Shown one piece after another: positions 27,420-36,089 of a DNA stretch of 64,000 nucleotides. The DNA is taken from contig NZ_WTVA01000002.1 in assembly GCF_009882935.1 (NCBI RefSeq), positions 186,001 through 250,000 of the forward strand, read 5' to 3'. Position numbers and translations under genes: made by a program. The stretch is from Sneathiella chungangensis (GTDB lineage: Bacteria; Pseudomonadota; Alphaproteobacteria; Sneathiellales; Sneathiellaceae). Under the pieces are notes generated by a model. That model was given only the letters and a program-made list of their open reading frames with translations. It made no database searches and had not been told where the DNA came from. Numbering within the stretch: position 1 is the first letter of the stretch; each line of letters begins with the position of its first letter.

Positions 27420-28193
27420 ATGGGTGTGGATACAATCAACAAACTGGTGCCCAGCCTTAAGGGCAAGGTCAGTGATGAAGAATGGGAAACGCGGGTCAAT
27501 CTCGCGGCCTGCTATCACCTTGTTGCCCATTACGGGATGAGCGATCTTGTCTTTACCCATATTTCCGCGCGGGTGCCGGGAAGTGACCATCATTTCCTGA
27601 TCAATCCCTACGGCCTCTTTTTTGACGAGATGACGGCGTCCAGCCTCATCAAGGTCGATATCGACGGGAAGATACTTGACGATACGCCGTTCAACATCAA
27701 TCCGGCCGGTTATACCATTCATAGCGCCATTCATGCGGCGCGTGAGGATGTCGGATGCGTACTTCACACCCATACCACAGCCGGTATGGCGGTCTCGGCA
27801 CAAAAGCAGGGCCTGCTGCCGATCAGCCAGCATTCCATGATGTTCTATGGCAGACTTGCCTACCATGGATATGAGGGGATTGCGCTCGATCTTGATGAGC
27901 GTGAGCGTCTTGTTCGGGATATGGGCGACAGTATCGCCATGATCCTCCGCAACCACGGTCTTCTCACTGTCGGCAGTACGGTGCCGGAAGCCTTCCGCCG
28001 CATTTTCTATCTTGAGAAATCATGTGAGTCTCAGATCAAGGCGCTTGCGGGCGATTCGGAGTTGATTATTCCCTCCCGCGAAGTCTGTGAGCATGCCGCC
28101 TCCCAGTTCAAGATCAGCGCGTCCCAGTCCGGTCTCGAATGGCCGGGCCTGCTGCGCATCCTTGACCGCAAGGGCGCAAATTACCGCGATTAG
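27420..28193 (+). CDS. Class II aldolase/adducin-family protein (copy 1)
   Basis: A 257-residue zinc-dependent protein of the class II aldolase family (fuculose-phosphate aldolase/adducin head fold). Metal ligands are visible: H116 and H118 in LHTHTTAG and H179 in RNHGLLTVG, with the acidic E70 in FFDEMTASSL. The subgroup with no sugar-phosphate loop is often annotated only as aldolase-like, so it may be a decarboxylase or a lyase acting on a non-sugar hydroxy acid. It follows the acyl-CoA dehydrogenase by 22 bases. A strong terminator follows it at 28223. A paralogue is at 53603. Confidence 0.88.
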   Translation: MGVDTINKLVPSLKGKVSDEEWETRVNLAACYHLVAHYGMSDLVFTHISARVPGSDHHFLINPYGLFFDEMTASSLIKVDIDGKILDDTPFNINPAGYTIHSAIHAAREDVGCVLHTHTTAGMAVSAQKQGLLPISQHSMMFYGRLAYHGYEGIALDLDERERLVRDMGDSIAMILRNHGLLTVGSTVPEAFRRIFYLEKSCESQIKALAGDSELIIPSREVCEHAASQFKISASQSGLEWPGLLRILDRKGANYRD

Positions 28194-28222
28194 GCGGAGA
28201 CGCGGGCAGACAAAAACTATCG

Positions 28223-28266
28223 GGCGCCGGGCCGCTTTTCAGGCGGTTTCCGGCGCCTTGTTTTTT
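28223..28266 (+). terminator. Terminator of IclR-dehydrogenase-aldolase operon
   Basis: GGCGCCGG (28223-28230) pairs with CCGGCGCC (28250-28257); an inner stem adds further pairs. TTGTTTTTT follows (28258-28266). It lies 30 bases past the aldolase stop. Part of it overlaps the 3' end of the convergent MFS gene, so the two transcription units meet here. Confidence 0.85.
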
Positions 28267-29495
28267 GCCTTCTTTGATTCCTCCGACCGGCTGTAAATGA
28301 TCAGCGCGATGGCGACAATCGCCGCGAGGCTGAAATAAAAGACTCGATAGGCGTCGATCGAGGCAGTCCCGTCGCTCTTGACAAATTGGCCGATGATAAA
28401 ACCGCCCATCGACTGCAGCAGGAAGACGCCGAGAAACACCGCCGTATTCAAGGTGGCGATGCCGCGTCCGAGGAGTTTCTCCGGAAAAATTGAACGGCCG
28501 TGCGACATGATGACGACGCCGTAACTTCCAAAAAAACTAAAGAGAATCAATACTGTTGAAATCTGCCAAACGCGGACGACGGGCAGGAGTGCGAGAATTA
28601 TCAGCAGGATGATCGTGGTTACGGCGGCGGCGGCAACGAGATGCTTTCGGGCGCGGAATATTCCATCCAGATACCCGTAGAAAAAATTTCCGCCGATCAC
28701 CGCTATCGTCATCCAGAACAGGATGTTGCCGCGCTCCGCGAGGTCGAGACCATAGATATCCCGCAGATAATTGCCGCCCCAGAGACCGACGATTGCCATT
28801 ATCGTTCCATAGATCACGAGATTGATGGCGAAGATATACTGAAACTGTCGATACTTGATGATTTTTAAAACGCCACCGATGGTTTCCTTCATGCTCTCGA
28901 CTTCGCGATTGTGAAAGGCGTGGCCTTTCGGGGCGTCCTTGATGATCAGATATCCGAATATGATGGACATTGCCGTCATCAGGCTCGCGATCCAGAAGAC
29001 GTCACGCCAGCCAATAAGGTCGGTCAGCCATGCCGTCGGCGTTGTCGCAAGGATATTGCCAAGCCCCCCCATTCCGACGATCAGGGATGCGTAAAAGGCA
29101 AACCGTTCCGCCGAGAGCCATCGCGAGATGATGACGAGGGAGCCCATAAGGACGGGGGCACAGCCGACGCCGATCAGGAATCGCGCGGCGGCAAGCTCCA
29201 GAAAATCGGAGGCGATGGCGAATCCGCTCGAGCCGATCACGGCGATCAGCATGAGACCGCAGATGGTTTTCCTCGGGCCATAGCGATCGAGAAAAATGCC
29301 GACTGGAACCTGGAAAAAGGCAAAGGCGATAAAGAAAATACCACCGACGATACCAAGCTGTTCATGGGAAAGGCCGATTTCGTCCATCATGTTCGGCGCG
29401 ATGACAGCGATGGACGAGCGATAAAAATTGCTTGCGAGATAGACAATCGACAGCGTCGTAATGATCTTGAGGGCGGTCGTTGTTTCGCTTTTCAT
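28239..29495 (-). CDS. MFS transporter (catabolic cluster)
   Basis: A 418-residue major facilitator with about 12 membrane segments. The loop 2-3 motif GIFLDRYGPRKT matches the MFS consensus, and MDEIGLSHEQLGIVGGIFF is typical of the first helices. It resembles transporters for small organic acids or aromatic acids. It is convergent with the aldolase operon, sharing its terminator region, and divergent from the cyclase gene across 138 bases. Direction of transport and substrate are unknown. Confidence 0.9.
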   Translation of the reverse strand: MKSETTTALKIITTLSIVYLASNFYRSSIAVIAPNMMDEIGLSHEQLGIVGGIFFIAFAFFQVPVGIFLDRYGPRKTICGLMLIAVIGSSGFAIASDFLELAAARFLIGVGCAPVLMGSLVIISRWLSAERFAFYASLIVGMGGLGNILATTPTAWLTDLIGWRDVFWIASLMTAMSIIFGYLIIKDAPKGHAFHNREVESMKETIGGVLKIIKYRQFQYIFAINLVIYGTIMAIVGLWGGNYLRDIYGLDLAERGNILFWMTIAVIGGNFFYGYLDGIFRARKHLVAAAAVTTIILLIILALLPVVRVWQISTVLILFSFFGSYGVVIMSHGRSIFPEKLLGRGIATLNTAVFLGVFLLQSMGGFIIGQFVKSDGTASIDAYRVFYFSLAAIVAIALIIYSRSEESKKAKNKAPETA

Positions 29496-29633
29496 TTTTA
29501 TTATTCTCGCATTGCTTTTTCCAAAGAGCTAACAGGTCGCGGGACTTACGTCAATTCGGCGGGTGAGGGGCTTTGCAGTCGCCCCCGTTGCAGCTATGCT
29601 GTTCGCAAAATAATAACAAGAGGGAGGGAACAT

Positions 29634-30647
29634 ATGTCCAGATGGGTGAACCGGCCGGAAGGGTCAAACTGGGGAGATTTCGGACCGGACGATCAAATCG
29701 GCCGCCTTAACCTCATCACGCCGGAAAAAATACGGGCCGCGGCCGCCGAAGTGAAGACAGGGGAACGCTTTTGTCTCAGCCTGCCTCTCGATCTGCCGGG
29801 TGGCAATATCCTTAATCCGAGGCGCTATCCGCCGGAAATATCGCCGACGATGCGATCCCAGAACCGTCCGAACATGAATTACAACCTCTCCCAGGACGAT
29901 CCGAACATGATCGACGTTATCTGCGACGACATGGTGGTCCTGCATACCCAATATTCTTCACAATGGGACAGTCTTGCCCATGTCGGGCAGGAGTTTGACG
30001 CCGATGGCGATGGCAGGGCGGAAATCGTCTATTACAACGGCTATCGCGGCGGAGAGCATATTCGCGGACCTGAAGACGAGGGAGGCAGCCGGGCCCTCGC
30101 GCTCGGGATCGAGAACATGGCGGCGGCCGGCGTCCAGGGACGTGGCGTCATGATCGACCTCGAAGGCGCATTCGGCCGCGCGAAAACGTTAGTCGGTTAT
30201 GATGGGCTGATGCGGGTTCTCGAAACGGACAATGTCGTCATCGAAGAGGGGGACATGATCTGCCTGCATACAGGATTTGCCCAGATGATCATGGACATGG
30301 ATGGCAAGCCGGACAAGGACAAACTCCACAACTCCTGCGCGGCGCTTGATGGGCGTGACGGCAGGCTTCTCAACTGGATTTCGGATAGCGGATTGTCGTT
30401 GCTGATTGCCGATAATTATGCGGTTGAAGCCTACCCCTCCCGCGCCGGGCATGGCAACTGCGCCTTTCTGCCCATTCATGAGCATTGCCTGTTCAAGCTC
30501 GGTATCCATCTTGGTGAGCTCTGGTACCTGACGCCGCTCAATAACTGGCTGAAGGCGAATGGGCGCTCACGCTTCTTGCTGACCGCTCCGCCAATCCGGT
30601 TGCCCGGCGCTGTGGGCTCGCCTGCCAATCCCGTTGCGACGGTTTGA
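29634..30647 (+). CDS. Cyclase-family (PF04199-like) metal-dependent hydrolase
   Basis: A 337-residue protein of the cyclase/kynurenine-formamidase-like family. The metal-binding segment is a variant HTQYSSQWDSLAHVG (about residues 103-117), with the QWDSLAH form seen in longer members. IADNYAVEAYPSRAG and HCLFKLGIHLGELW resemble conserved C-terminal parts. It probably hydrolyses an amide or lactone, or a cyclic ester of an aromatic or diketone compound. The ATG at 29634 has GGGAGGG upstream; an open frame continues 241 codons further upstream, but that part is antisense to the MFS gene and has no ribosome site. Likely part of the catabolic cluster. Confidence 0.88.
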   Translation: MSRWVNRPEGSNWGDFGPDDQIGRLNLITPEKIRAAAAEVKTGERFCLSLPLDLPGGNILNPRRYPPEISPTMRSQNRPNMNYNLSQDDPNMIDVICDDMVVLHTQYSSQWDSLAHVGQEFDADGDGRAEIVYYNGYRGGEHIRGPEDEGGSRALALGIENMAAAGVQGRGVMIDLEGAFGRAKTLVGYDGLMRVLETDNVVIEEGDMICLHTGFAQMIMDMDGKPDKDKLHNSCAALDGRDGRLLNWISDSGLSLLIADNYAVEAYPSRAGHGNCAFLPIHEHCLFKLGIHLGELWYLTPLNNWLKANGRSRFLLTAPPIRLPGAVGSPANPVATV

Positions 30648-30777
30648 TCGTCACGGGCACTATTGCAAGCGGATGCCGCCGCCTTATGTTATGCTTGTGC
30701 CTTGCCGGTAAGCTGGAATTCTGCTAGCTGACGACCGTCATTGTAATTTTCCCGGTCATCGGGAAGGGAGCTTGTTG

Positions 30778-31662
30778 ATGTTTATTCAGACCCTGCCGCA
30801 TGAAAGCGAAGACAGGATGAAATTTGTGCCCGGCCGTCAGGTGCTGGCTTCCGGTTCCATCCTTTTCGAGGACGAGACCGAGGGACGCGCGCGCTCTCCG
30901 CTGGCGGCGCGCCTCTTTGATATACCGGGCATCAAGGCCGTGGAACTTGGTGAAGACTATGTCACCATAATCAAACGCCCCGATGATGAGCACAAGACGC
31001 TCTGGATACAGCTCAAGCCGATGGTGCTGGCGGCGATAATGGACCATTATATGAGCGGTTTGCCGGTCCTGAATGGCGGAAACCCGACTGCAAGCGCCAG
31101 CTATTCGGATGAGGAGCAAAAGGTCGTTGATTCCATCGTCGAGTTGGTCCGCGATCGCGTTCGACCTCAACTTCTCGAAGATGGCGGTGATGTTGCGTTC
31201 AAATCCTATGATCCAACCGAAGGTGTCGTCACTCTCGAGATGGACAGCACCGGTCTCTCGACGCCGGCCTTTGGAACACAGATCAAAATCGAGAACACGC
31301 TCAAGCATTTCGTGCCGGAAATACAGCGTGTCCGGTTTGAGCGCATGATCGACGAAGAGGCGGCGAACACGTCGGACCGGCCGGGTCTCTTGACGGATGA
31401 GGCGGAGCAGATTCGTGTTCTGCTGGAAACCCGCATCAACCCCGCGATTGCGGCACATGGCGGCTATATTACCCTGATCGATATTCAGGACCGGACAGCC
31501 TTCGTTGAAATGGCCGGCGGCTGCCAGGGATGCGGCATGGCCGATGCGACCTTGAAACAGGGTGTGGAAGTCGAGATAAAATCAGCCGTGCCGACAATAG
31601 AGCGTGTCCTTGATGTCACCGATCACGCCGGCGGCACCAATCCCTATTATGTCGGCTACTAA
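30778..31662 (+). CDS. nfuA: Nfu-type iron-sulfur scaffold with an extra NifU-like domain
   Basis: A 294-residue protein with three parts. Residues 1-90 are the Nfu N-terminal domain (MFIQTLPHE, MKFVPGRQVL). Residues 111-185 look like a NifU domain with no cluster-binding cysteines (GLSTPAFGTQIKIENTLKHF where C-x-x-C is expected). Residues 207-285 are a complete NifU domain with C249 and C252 in GGCQGCGMADATLKQG and the NfuA-type ending. Typical Nfu proteins have only one NifU domain; E. coli NfuA has a degenerate A-type domain plus one NifU domain. It probably carries [4Fe-4S] clusters to apoproteins. The ATG at 30778 has GGGAAGGGAG upstream; two TTG codons precede it. Confidence 0.85.
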   Translation: MFIQTLPHESEDRMKFVPGRQVLASGSILFEDETEGRARSPLAARLFDIPGIKAVELGEDYVTIIKRPDDEHKTLWIQLKPMVLAAIMDHYMSGLPVLNGGNPTASASYSDEEQKVVDSIVELVRDRVRPQLLEDGGDVAFKSYDPTEGVVTLEMDSTGLSTPAFGTQIKIENTLKHFVPEIQRVRFERMIDEEAANTSDRPGLLTDEAEQIRVLLETRINPAIAAHGGYITLIDIQDRTAFVEMAGGCQGCGMADATLKQGVEVEIKSAVPTIERVLDVTDHAGGTNPYYVGY

Positions 31663-31671
31663 TCCTGAAGG

Positions 31672-31884
31672 TTAGTCGATTTCGTCGATGGCTTTGATAA
31701 CGAAGCCGCGTTCCGCGCTGTATTTGCGGCGCATTTTTTCCCAGGCCTGCTCGAGACTCGTGGCGTAAACGTCAAAATAATGCGTTTCCGCCCAGCTGTC
31801 TGACAGATTTCTGTGATGTTCGCCGTCCTGTACCGCTGCCAGAACTTCCTCATTATAAATCGCCGCTTCAAACTTCAATTGCAT
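31672..31884 (-). CDS. Small conserved-looking protein
   Basis: A 70-residue protein (MQLKFEAAIYNEE...VIKAIDEID) convergent with nfuA, whose stop is 9 bases away. Its sequence has a strand-helix-strand look with the aromatic patch ETHYFDVYATSLEQAWEKM. I do not recognise the family. An in-frame GTG at 31926 would add 14 residues; the ATG at 31884 is preferred. It is followed upstream by osmC in the same direction, so an osmC-to-this operon is possible. Confidence 0.6.
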   Translation of the reverse strand: MQLKFEAAIYNEEVLAAVQDGEHHRNLSDSWAETHYFDVYATSLEQAWEKMRRKYSAERGFVIKAIDEID

Positions 31885-31944
31885 TCGTTGTCTCGACAAA
31901 GTTTTCTTCTGACGTAACTCTCTCACTCTTCGGTTAAAAATTGG

Positions 31945-32415
31945 TTATTTCGCAAGGCTGACCGTCGCCTCATTACGGACGGGGAAATTGACGGAATTGG
32001 CGATAAAGCAAACGCCGTGCGCGTCATGATGGAGCCGCTTCGCTTTCTCGAGGTCGCCGTCGCTCGCGATGGTCACAACCGGCTTCAATAGGACGTCCGT
32101 AAAGCGAAGGCTTCCCTCCTTCATCTCCATTTTGCCCCAGGCGTCATCATGATAGTCGAGAACTTCAATCTTGTTCCTGGCGCAAAGGGCGAGATAGCTC
32201 AGCATATGGCAGGCAGAGAGCGACGCGACGAGAAGATCTTCCGGATTATACCGGTCATCGGTTCCAAGAAATACGGGATCTGCGGAACCTTTAATTTTCT
32301 GCCGCCCCTTGATCGAAATATCATAGTCACGGGAGTAGGTTTTATAGTCGGTCGTCGTCCCTTTGCCCGCCCCGGTCCAGTCGATACGGGCAATAAATTC
32401 GTGCGTGTGAGCCAT
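31945..32415 (-). CDS. OsmC-family peroxiredoxin-like protein
   Basis: A 156-residue OsmC/Ohr-superfamily protein, thiol peroxidases of the cytoplasm that act on organic hydroperoxides. The two redox cysteines are in SLSACHMLSYL (C71-like) and AHGVCFIANSV near the C-terminus. Length is normal. The N-terminal EFIARIDWTG and the DLLVASLSACH segment are typical. The ATG at 32415 sits after AAGGAAACG. It could be an osmotic-stress OsmC or a YhfA-type member; the sequence does not decide. No OhrR-type regulator is nearby. Confidence 0.88.
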   Translation of the reverse strand: MAHTHEFIARIDWTGAGKGTTTDYKTYSRDYDISIKGRQKIKGSADPVFLGTDDRYNPEDLLVASLSACHMLSYLALCARNKIEVLDYHDDAWGKMEMKEGSLRFTDVLLKPVVTIASDGDLEKAKRLHHDAHGVCFIANSVNFPVRNEATVSLAK

Positions 32416-32556
32416 TTCGTTTCCTTATAACGCGAATTCACATTATCGGGAGCAGCGCGATATCGCTTTGCTTTGTCCGCTGTATGTCATTATGTCATTT
32501 TTCAGATACAATCTCACCAGACTGTTTGCGGATCAAGAAGGTATTTCGAAGAAGAG

Positions 32557-33168
32557 ATGTTTGATGCGGCCCTCCGGAATGTTATCGATCCACCATTGAA
32601 CGCCATGGGTACGCGACTCGCCGCCTTTGGCGTATCCGCGAATGCGGTTACGGTCGTGGGGTTCGCACTGGGCTTGGCGGCGGTTCCCCTGATTGCGATC
32701 GAATCCTATGGCGCCGCCCTCCTTCTGATTTTGCTTAACCGGCTCTTCGATGGTCTCGACGGGGCTGTGGCGCGGCATTCGCTATTAACTGACTTCGGCG
32801 GATATCTCGATATCGTTTGCGATTTCATCTTCTATTCCGCCGTTGTTTTCGCCTTCGCGCTGGCCCGGCCGGAAAATGCCATTTATTCCGCGTTCCTGAT
32901 TTTCAGCTTCATGGGAACCGGATCGACGTTTCTCACCTATGCAATCATGGCGGAGAAGTACAAGATTTCCACCGACATCCAGGGGCGCAAGTCGCTCTAT
33001 TATCTTGGTGGCCTTGCCGAAGGGGGAGAGACAATCACGGCCATGATATTGATGTGCGTTTTCCCGGATTATTTCGTTGTGATCGCGGTGATTTTTGGCG
33101 TGATGTGCTGGGTGACGACTGTAACGCGGATTTACGCCGCCTGGCTGACCTTTGGCAGATCTCGTTGA
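32557..33168 (+). CDS. CDP-alcohol phosphatidyltransferase family protein
   Basis: A 203-residue membrane protein with the CDP-alcohol phosphotransferase signature DGLDGAVAR-x8-G-x3-D-x3-D (residues about 70-95), complete with all metal-binding aspartates. It has about six membrane segments. The enzyme would move a phosphatidyl group from CDP-diacylglycerol to an alcohol such as glycerol phosphate, serine, inositol or choline. The gene is separate from pgsA/pssA neighbourhoods, so the acceptor is unknown. The start at 32557 is chosen because it begins just before the first helix and follows AAGAAGAG. Confidence 0.88.
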   Translation: MFDAALRNVIDPPLNAMGTRLAAFGVSANAVTVVGFALGLAAVPLIAIESYGAALLLILLNRLFDGLDGAVARHSLLTDFGGYLDIVCDFIFYSAVVFAFALARPENAIYSAFLIFSFMGTGSTFLTYAIMAEKYKISTDIQGRKSLYYLGGLAEGGETITAMILMCVFPDYFVVIAVIFGVMCWVTTVTRIYAAWLTFGRSR

Positions 33169-33242
33169 ACGGTATTGTAAGGCGGCCTTTAACCGCTATA
33201 CTTCCGAAACGGCAAAAAATAATAATGAAGGAGGAAGCCGGC

Positions 33243-34094
33243 ATGAACACTTGGCAGATCGGTCAAGTCAAGATCACCCGTGTCGTCGAGGTGGAGGCGA
33301 CGGGCGGCACGCGCTTTATCTTGCCTCAGGCAACACCAGAAGCCGTCCAACCGATAGACTGGCTCGTCCCGCATTTCGCCTCGGCGGAGGGGAAACTGAT
33401 CATGAGCATACATGCTCTCATCATCGATACGGGAACGCGCAGAATCATCGTCGATACCTGCCTTGGGAATGACAAGAAACGCGAGATTCCCGCCTGGAAC
33501 ATGTTGCAGACCACCTTCCTTGCGGATCTTGAAGCGGCCGGATATCCGCGCGACAGCATCGATACGGTTCTCTGCACACATCTCCATGTGGACCATGTCG
33601 GCTGGAATACGATGCTGGTGGATGGCGAGTGGGTGCCGACATTCCCGAATGCGCGGTATTTGATCGGCGAAAAGGAATGGGCCTATTGGAACTCTGCGTC
33701 GCAGGAGGAATATGGCGATGTCATCGGCGATTCGGTCGCGCCGATCGTCAATGCCGGCCTTGCCGATTTTGTCGCCACGGACCATCGGATTTGTGAAGAG
33801 GTCAGCCTGTTTCCGTCGCCGGGCCATACACCGGGGCATGTCTGCGTGCAGATACGCTCGAACGGGGCGGAAGCGGTCATCACGGGCGACAGCATGCATC
33901 ATCCCTGTCAGATTGCCCGGCCTGACTGGTCGAGCTCCGCTGATTCGGATGCCGTCGCGGCCCGTAACACCAGGGAAGCGTTTTTGAAAAAGTACAGCGA
34001 TTCCGATACGCTGATCATCGGGACGCATTTTGCAACGCCGACAGCGGGACATCTATGTACCCGTGAGGGCGGCGATTACTGGCTTAAAACCTGA
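33243..34094 (+). CDS. MBL-fold metallohydrolase (lactonase-like)
   Basis: A 283-residue metallo-beta-lactamase-fold hydrolase. The zinc motif THLHVDHVGW (H113, H115, D117, H118) is complete, followed by GHTPGH about residue 197 and GDSMHHP. It resembles N-acyl homoserine lactonase-type and related hydrolases rather than a lactamase, and has no signal peptide. The start at 33243 has GGAGGAAG upstream; an in-frame ATG at 33225 is close and cannot be excluded. Quorum-quenching activity would be a guess: the substrate is unknown. Confidence 0.86.
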   Translation: MNTWQIGQVKITRVVEVEATGGTRFILPQATPEAVQPIDWLVPHFASAEGKLIMSIHALIIDTGTRRIIVDTCLGNDKKREIPAWNMLQTTFLADLEAAGYPRDSIDTVLCTHLHVDHVGWNTMLVDGEWVPTFPNARYLIGEKEWAYWNSASQEEYGDVIGDSVAPIVNAGLADFVATDHRICEEVSLFPSPGHTPGHVCVQIRSNGAEAVITGDSMHHPCQIARPDWSSSADSDAVAARNTREAFLKKYSDSDTLIIGTHFATPTAGHLCTREGGDYWLKT

Positions 34095-34209
34095 AGCTGC
34101 CGGGCGGCGGCCCTTGTCGCCTGCCAACCAGTAATAGGCGGCTTGAGGATGGTTGGCGTCCCTACCCGGGCGCAGGATAAATTACTGATTTTAAATGGGG
34201 AACCGTAAT

Positions 34210-35160
34210 ATGTCGATGAAACTACCACAATTGCTCCTGACCGCGGGCGTCGCCCTGTTCACTACATTATCTGCAGCGCAAGCGGCAGATCCGGCGGCCT
34301 GCCAGAAAGTCCGCTTTTCCGATGTCGGCTGGACGGATATCACCGCGACGACCGCCGCCGCTTCGGTCGTTCTGGACGCGTTGGGATATGAACCGACGGC
34401 GACTGTCCTTTCCGTTCCGGTCACCTATGCCAGTCTGAAAAATGGCGATATCGACGTCTTTCTCGGCAACTGGATGCCGACGATGGAAGGCGACATCGCC
34501 CCTTATCGGGAGGATGGGTCCGTCGAGACGACAGGAATGAACCTTGCCGGCGCGAAATATACCCTTGCGGTGAACAAGGCGGCGGCCGATGGCGGAATAA
34601 AAAGTTTTGCCGATATTGCCAAGTTCAGAGATCAGCTCGACGGTAAGATTTACGGGATCGAGCCTGGCAATGATGGTAACCGCCTCATTCAGGATATGAT
34701 CGATTCTGACGCGTTCGGGCTCAAAGGTTTCGAAGTCGTCGAATCGAGCGAACAGGGAATGCTCGCCCAGGTCGCCCGCGCCGATCGGAAAAAGGAATGG
34801 GTGGTTTTCCTGGGCTGGGAACCGCATCCGATGAACGCCAATTTCGATATGACCTATTTGTCAGGCGGTGACGATTATTTCGGACCAAACTTTGGTGGCG
34901 CCGAAGTGTTCACGAATGTGCGGAAGGGATATCTGACTGATTGTCCTAATGCCGGTAAGCTGATCGCCAATCTCAAATTCACCCTTGCCATGGAGAATGA
35001 GATTATGGCGGCCATCCTTGATGACGGCGTGGATCCGAAAAAGGCCGCCGAAGCCTGGCTTAAAAAGCATCCTGACGTTCCGGCAGCCTGGATCGCGGGC
35101 GTAACTACCTTCGAAGGCGGAGATGCTGCGGCCGCGCTTAACAAGGCTTTGGGAATGTAA
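34210..35160 (+). CDS. choX: Choline/betaine ABC transporter, substrate-binding protein
   Basis: A 316-residue periplasmic binding protein of the OpuAC/ChoX type with an N-terminal signal peptide (cleavage after AAQA). The sequence CQKVRFSDVGWTDITATTAA and FLGNWMPTMEGD with YGIEPGNDGN matches choline-binding ChoX proteins of rhizobia. Aromatic residues that cage quaternary ammonium groups (W/Y-rich segments such as VFLGWEPHPMN) are present. The first gene of choXWV; the ATG at 34210 is preferred over 34195, with GGGGAA upstream. Betaine rather than choline as ligand cannot be excluded. Confidence 0.88.
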   Translation: MSMKLPQLLLTAGVALFTTLSAAQAADPAACQKVRFSDVGWTDITATTAAASVVLDALGYEPTATVLSVPVTYASLKNGDIDVFLGNWMPTMEGDIAPYREDGSVETTGMNLAGAKYTLAVNKAAADGGIKSFADIAKFRDQLDGKIYGIEPGNDGNRLIQDMIDSDAFGLKGFEVVESSEQGMLAQVARADRKKEWVVFLGWEPHPMNANFDMTYLSGGDDYFGPNFGGAEVFTNVRKGYLTDCPNAGKLIANLKFTLAMENEIMAAILDDGVDPKKAAEAWLKKHPDVPAAWIAGVTTFEGGDAAAALNKALGM

Positions 35161-35242
35161 AAAGAGCAAGTGGCCGGGATAGGAACCGGCCGCTGATTTC
35201 CCGGTCATAGAGCGTAGCCGCGTCAATCAGGGGGGGCATGAC

Positions 35243-36088
35243 ATGGAGTGGCTTACCGATCATAAAATACCGCTTGGTAACTGGATTCGCGACGGCGTTG
35301 ATTTCATACTCGATCATTGCGCTTGGATTTTTGACAGCTTTTCAGATGGGCTCGCATTTCTGATCAACGGGCTCATCGACCTCATGCTCTGGTGCCCGCC
35401 GCTTCTGCTTGTGGTCATTTTTGCAGGCCTCGCCTATGCCCTCCATCGCAGTTGGAAACTCTCCCTGCTGATTTTACTGTCGCTGCTGCTTGTCATTAAT
35501 CTCGGCTACTGGGAAGAAACGGTCCGGACGCTGGGGCTGATCATATTCGCGACGCTAAGTTGCGTGGTTGTCGGGGTGCCGATTGGTATCGTGGCGGCGC
35601 ACCGGCCGCGCGTATACACTTTCCTTCGTCCCGTTCTCGACCTGATGCAAACCATACCGACGTTTGTCTATTTGATTCCGACGATGATCATGTTCGGTCT
35701 CGGCGTTGTTCCCGGGCTGATCTCGACAGTCATCTTTGCGATCCCGGCACCCATCCGGCTCACCTATCTCGGGATCTCGAGCGTTCCGAAAACATTGATC
35801 GAGGCGGGCGACGCCTTTGGCGCAACAAAACAGCAGATTCTCTGGAAGATCGAACTGCCGCATGCCGCGCCAACCATCATGGCGGGTGTTACGCAATGCA
35901 TCATGCTCTGTCTTTCAATGGTGGTGATTGCCGCAATGGTCGGCGCGCCGGGGCTCGGCGTTCCTGTCCTGCGCGCGCTCAATACGGTCAATATCGCCAA
36001 GGGTTTCGAAGCGGGGCTCGCCATTGTCATCATTGCGATCCTGCTGGACCGGGTCTGCAAGCAGCCATCCCAGTCGGAGAAAAAATAG
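35243..36088 (+). CDS. choW: Choline/betaine ABC transporter, permease
   Basis: A 281-residue inner-membrane permease of the ProW/ChoW family. It has about six to seven hydrophobic segments; FLRPVLDLMQTIPTFVYLIP and the EAA loop GDAFGATKQQILWKIELPHA are typical. It forms the channel for the transporter and contacts the ATPase through that loop. It begins 82 bases after choX and ends 1 base before choV. Confidence 0.92.
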   Translation: MEWLTDHKIPLGNWIRDGVDFILDHCAWIFDSFSDGLAFLINGLIDLMLWCPPLLLVVIFAGLAYALHRSWKLSLLILLSLLLVINLGYWEETVRTLGLIIFATLSCVVVGVPIGIVAAHRPRVYTFLRPVLDLMQTIPTFVYLIPTMIMFGLGVVPGLISTVIFAIPAPIRLTYLGISSVPKTLIEAGDAFGATKQQILWKIELPHAAPTIMAGVTQCIMLCLSMVVIAAMVGAPGLGVPVLRALNTVNIAKGFEAGLAIVIIAILLDRVCKQPSQSEKK

Positions 36089-36089
36089 A

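Noticed and set aside
28911-29633. 241-codon upstream extension of the cyclase gene
   Set aside because: It is antisense to the MFS transporter and the intergenic spacer; the ATG at 29634 has a clear GGGAGGG and the family N-terminus.
32817-33242. Upstream extension of the MBL hydrolase frame
   Set aside because: It is an alternate frame of the CDP-alcohol transferase gene and has no independent support.
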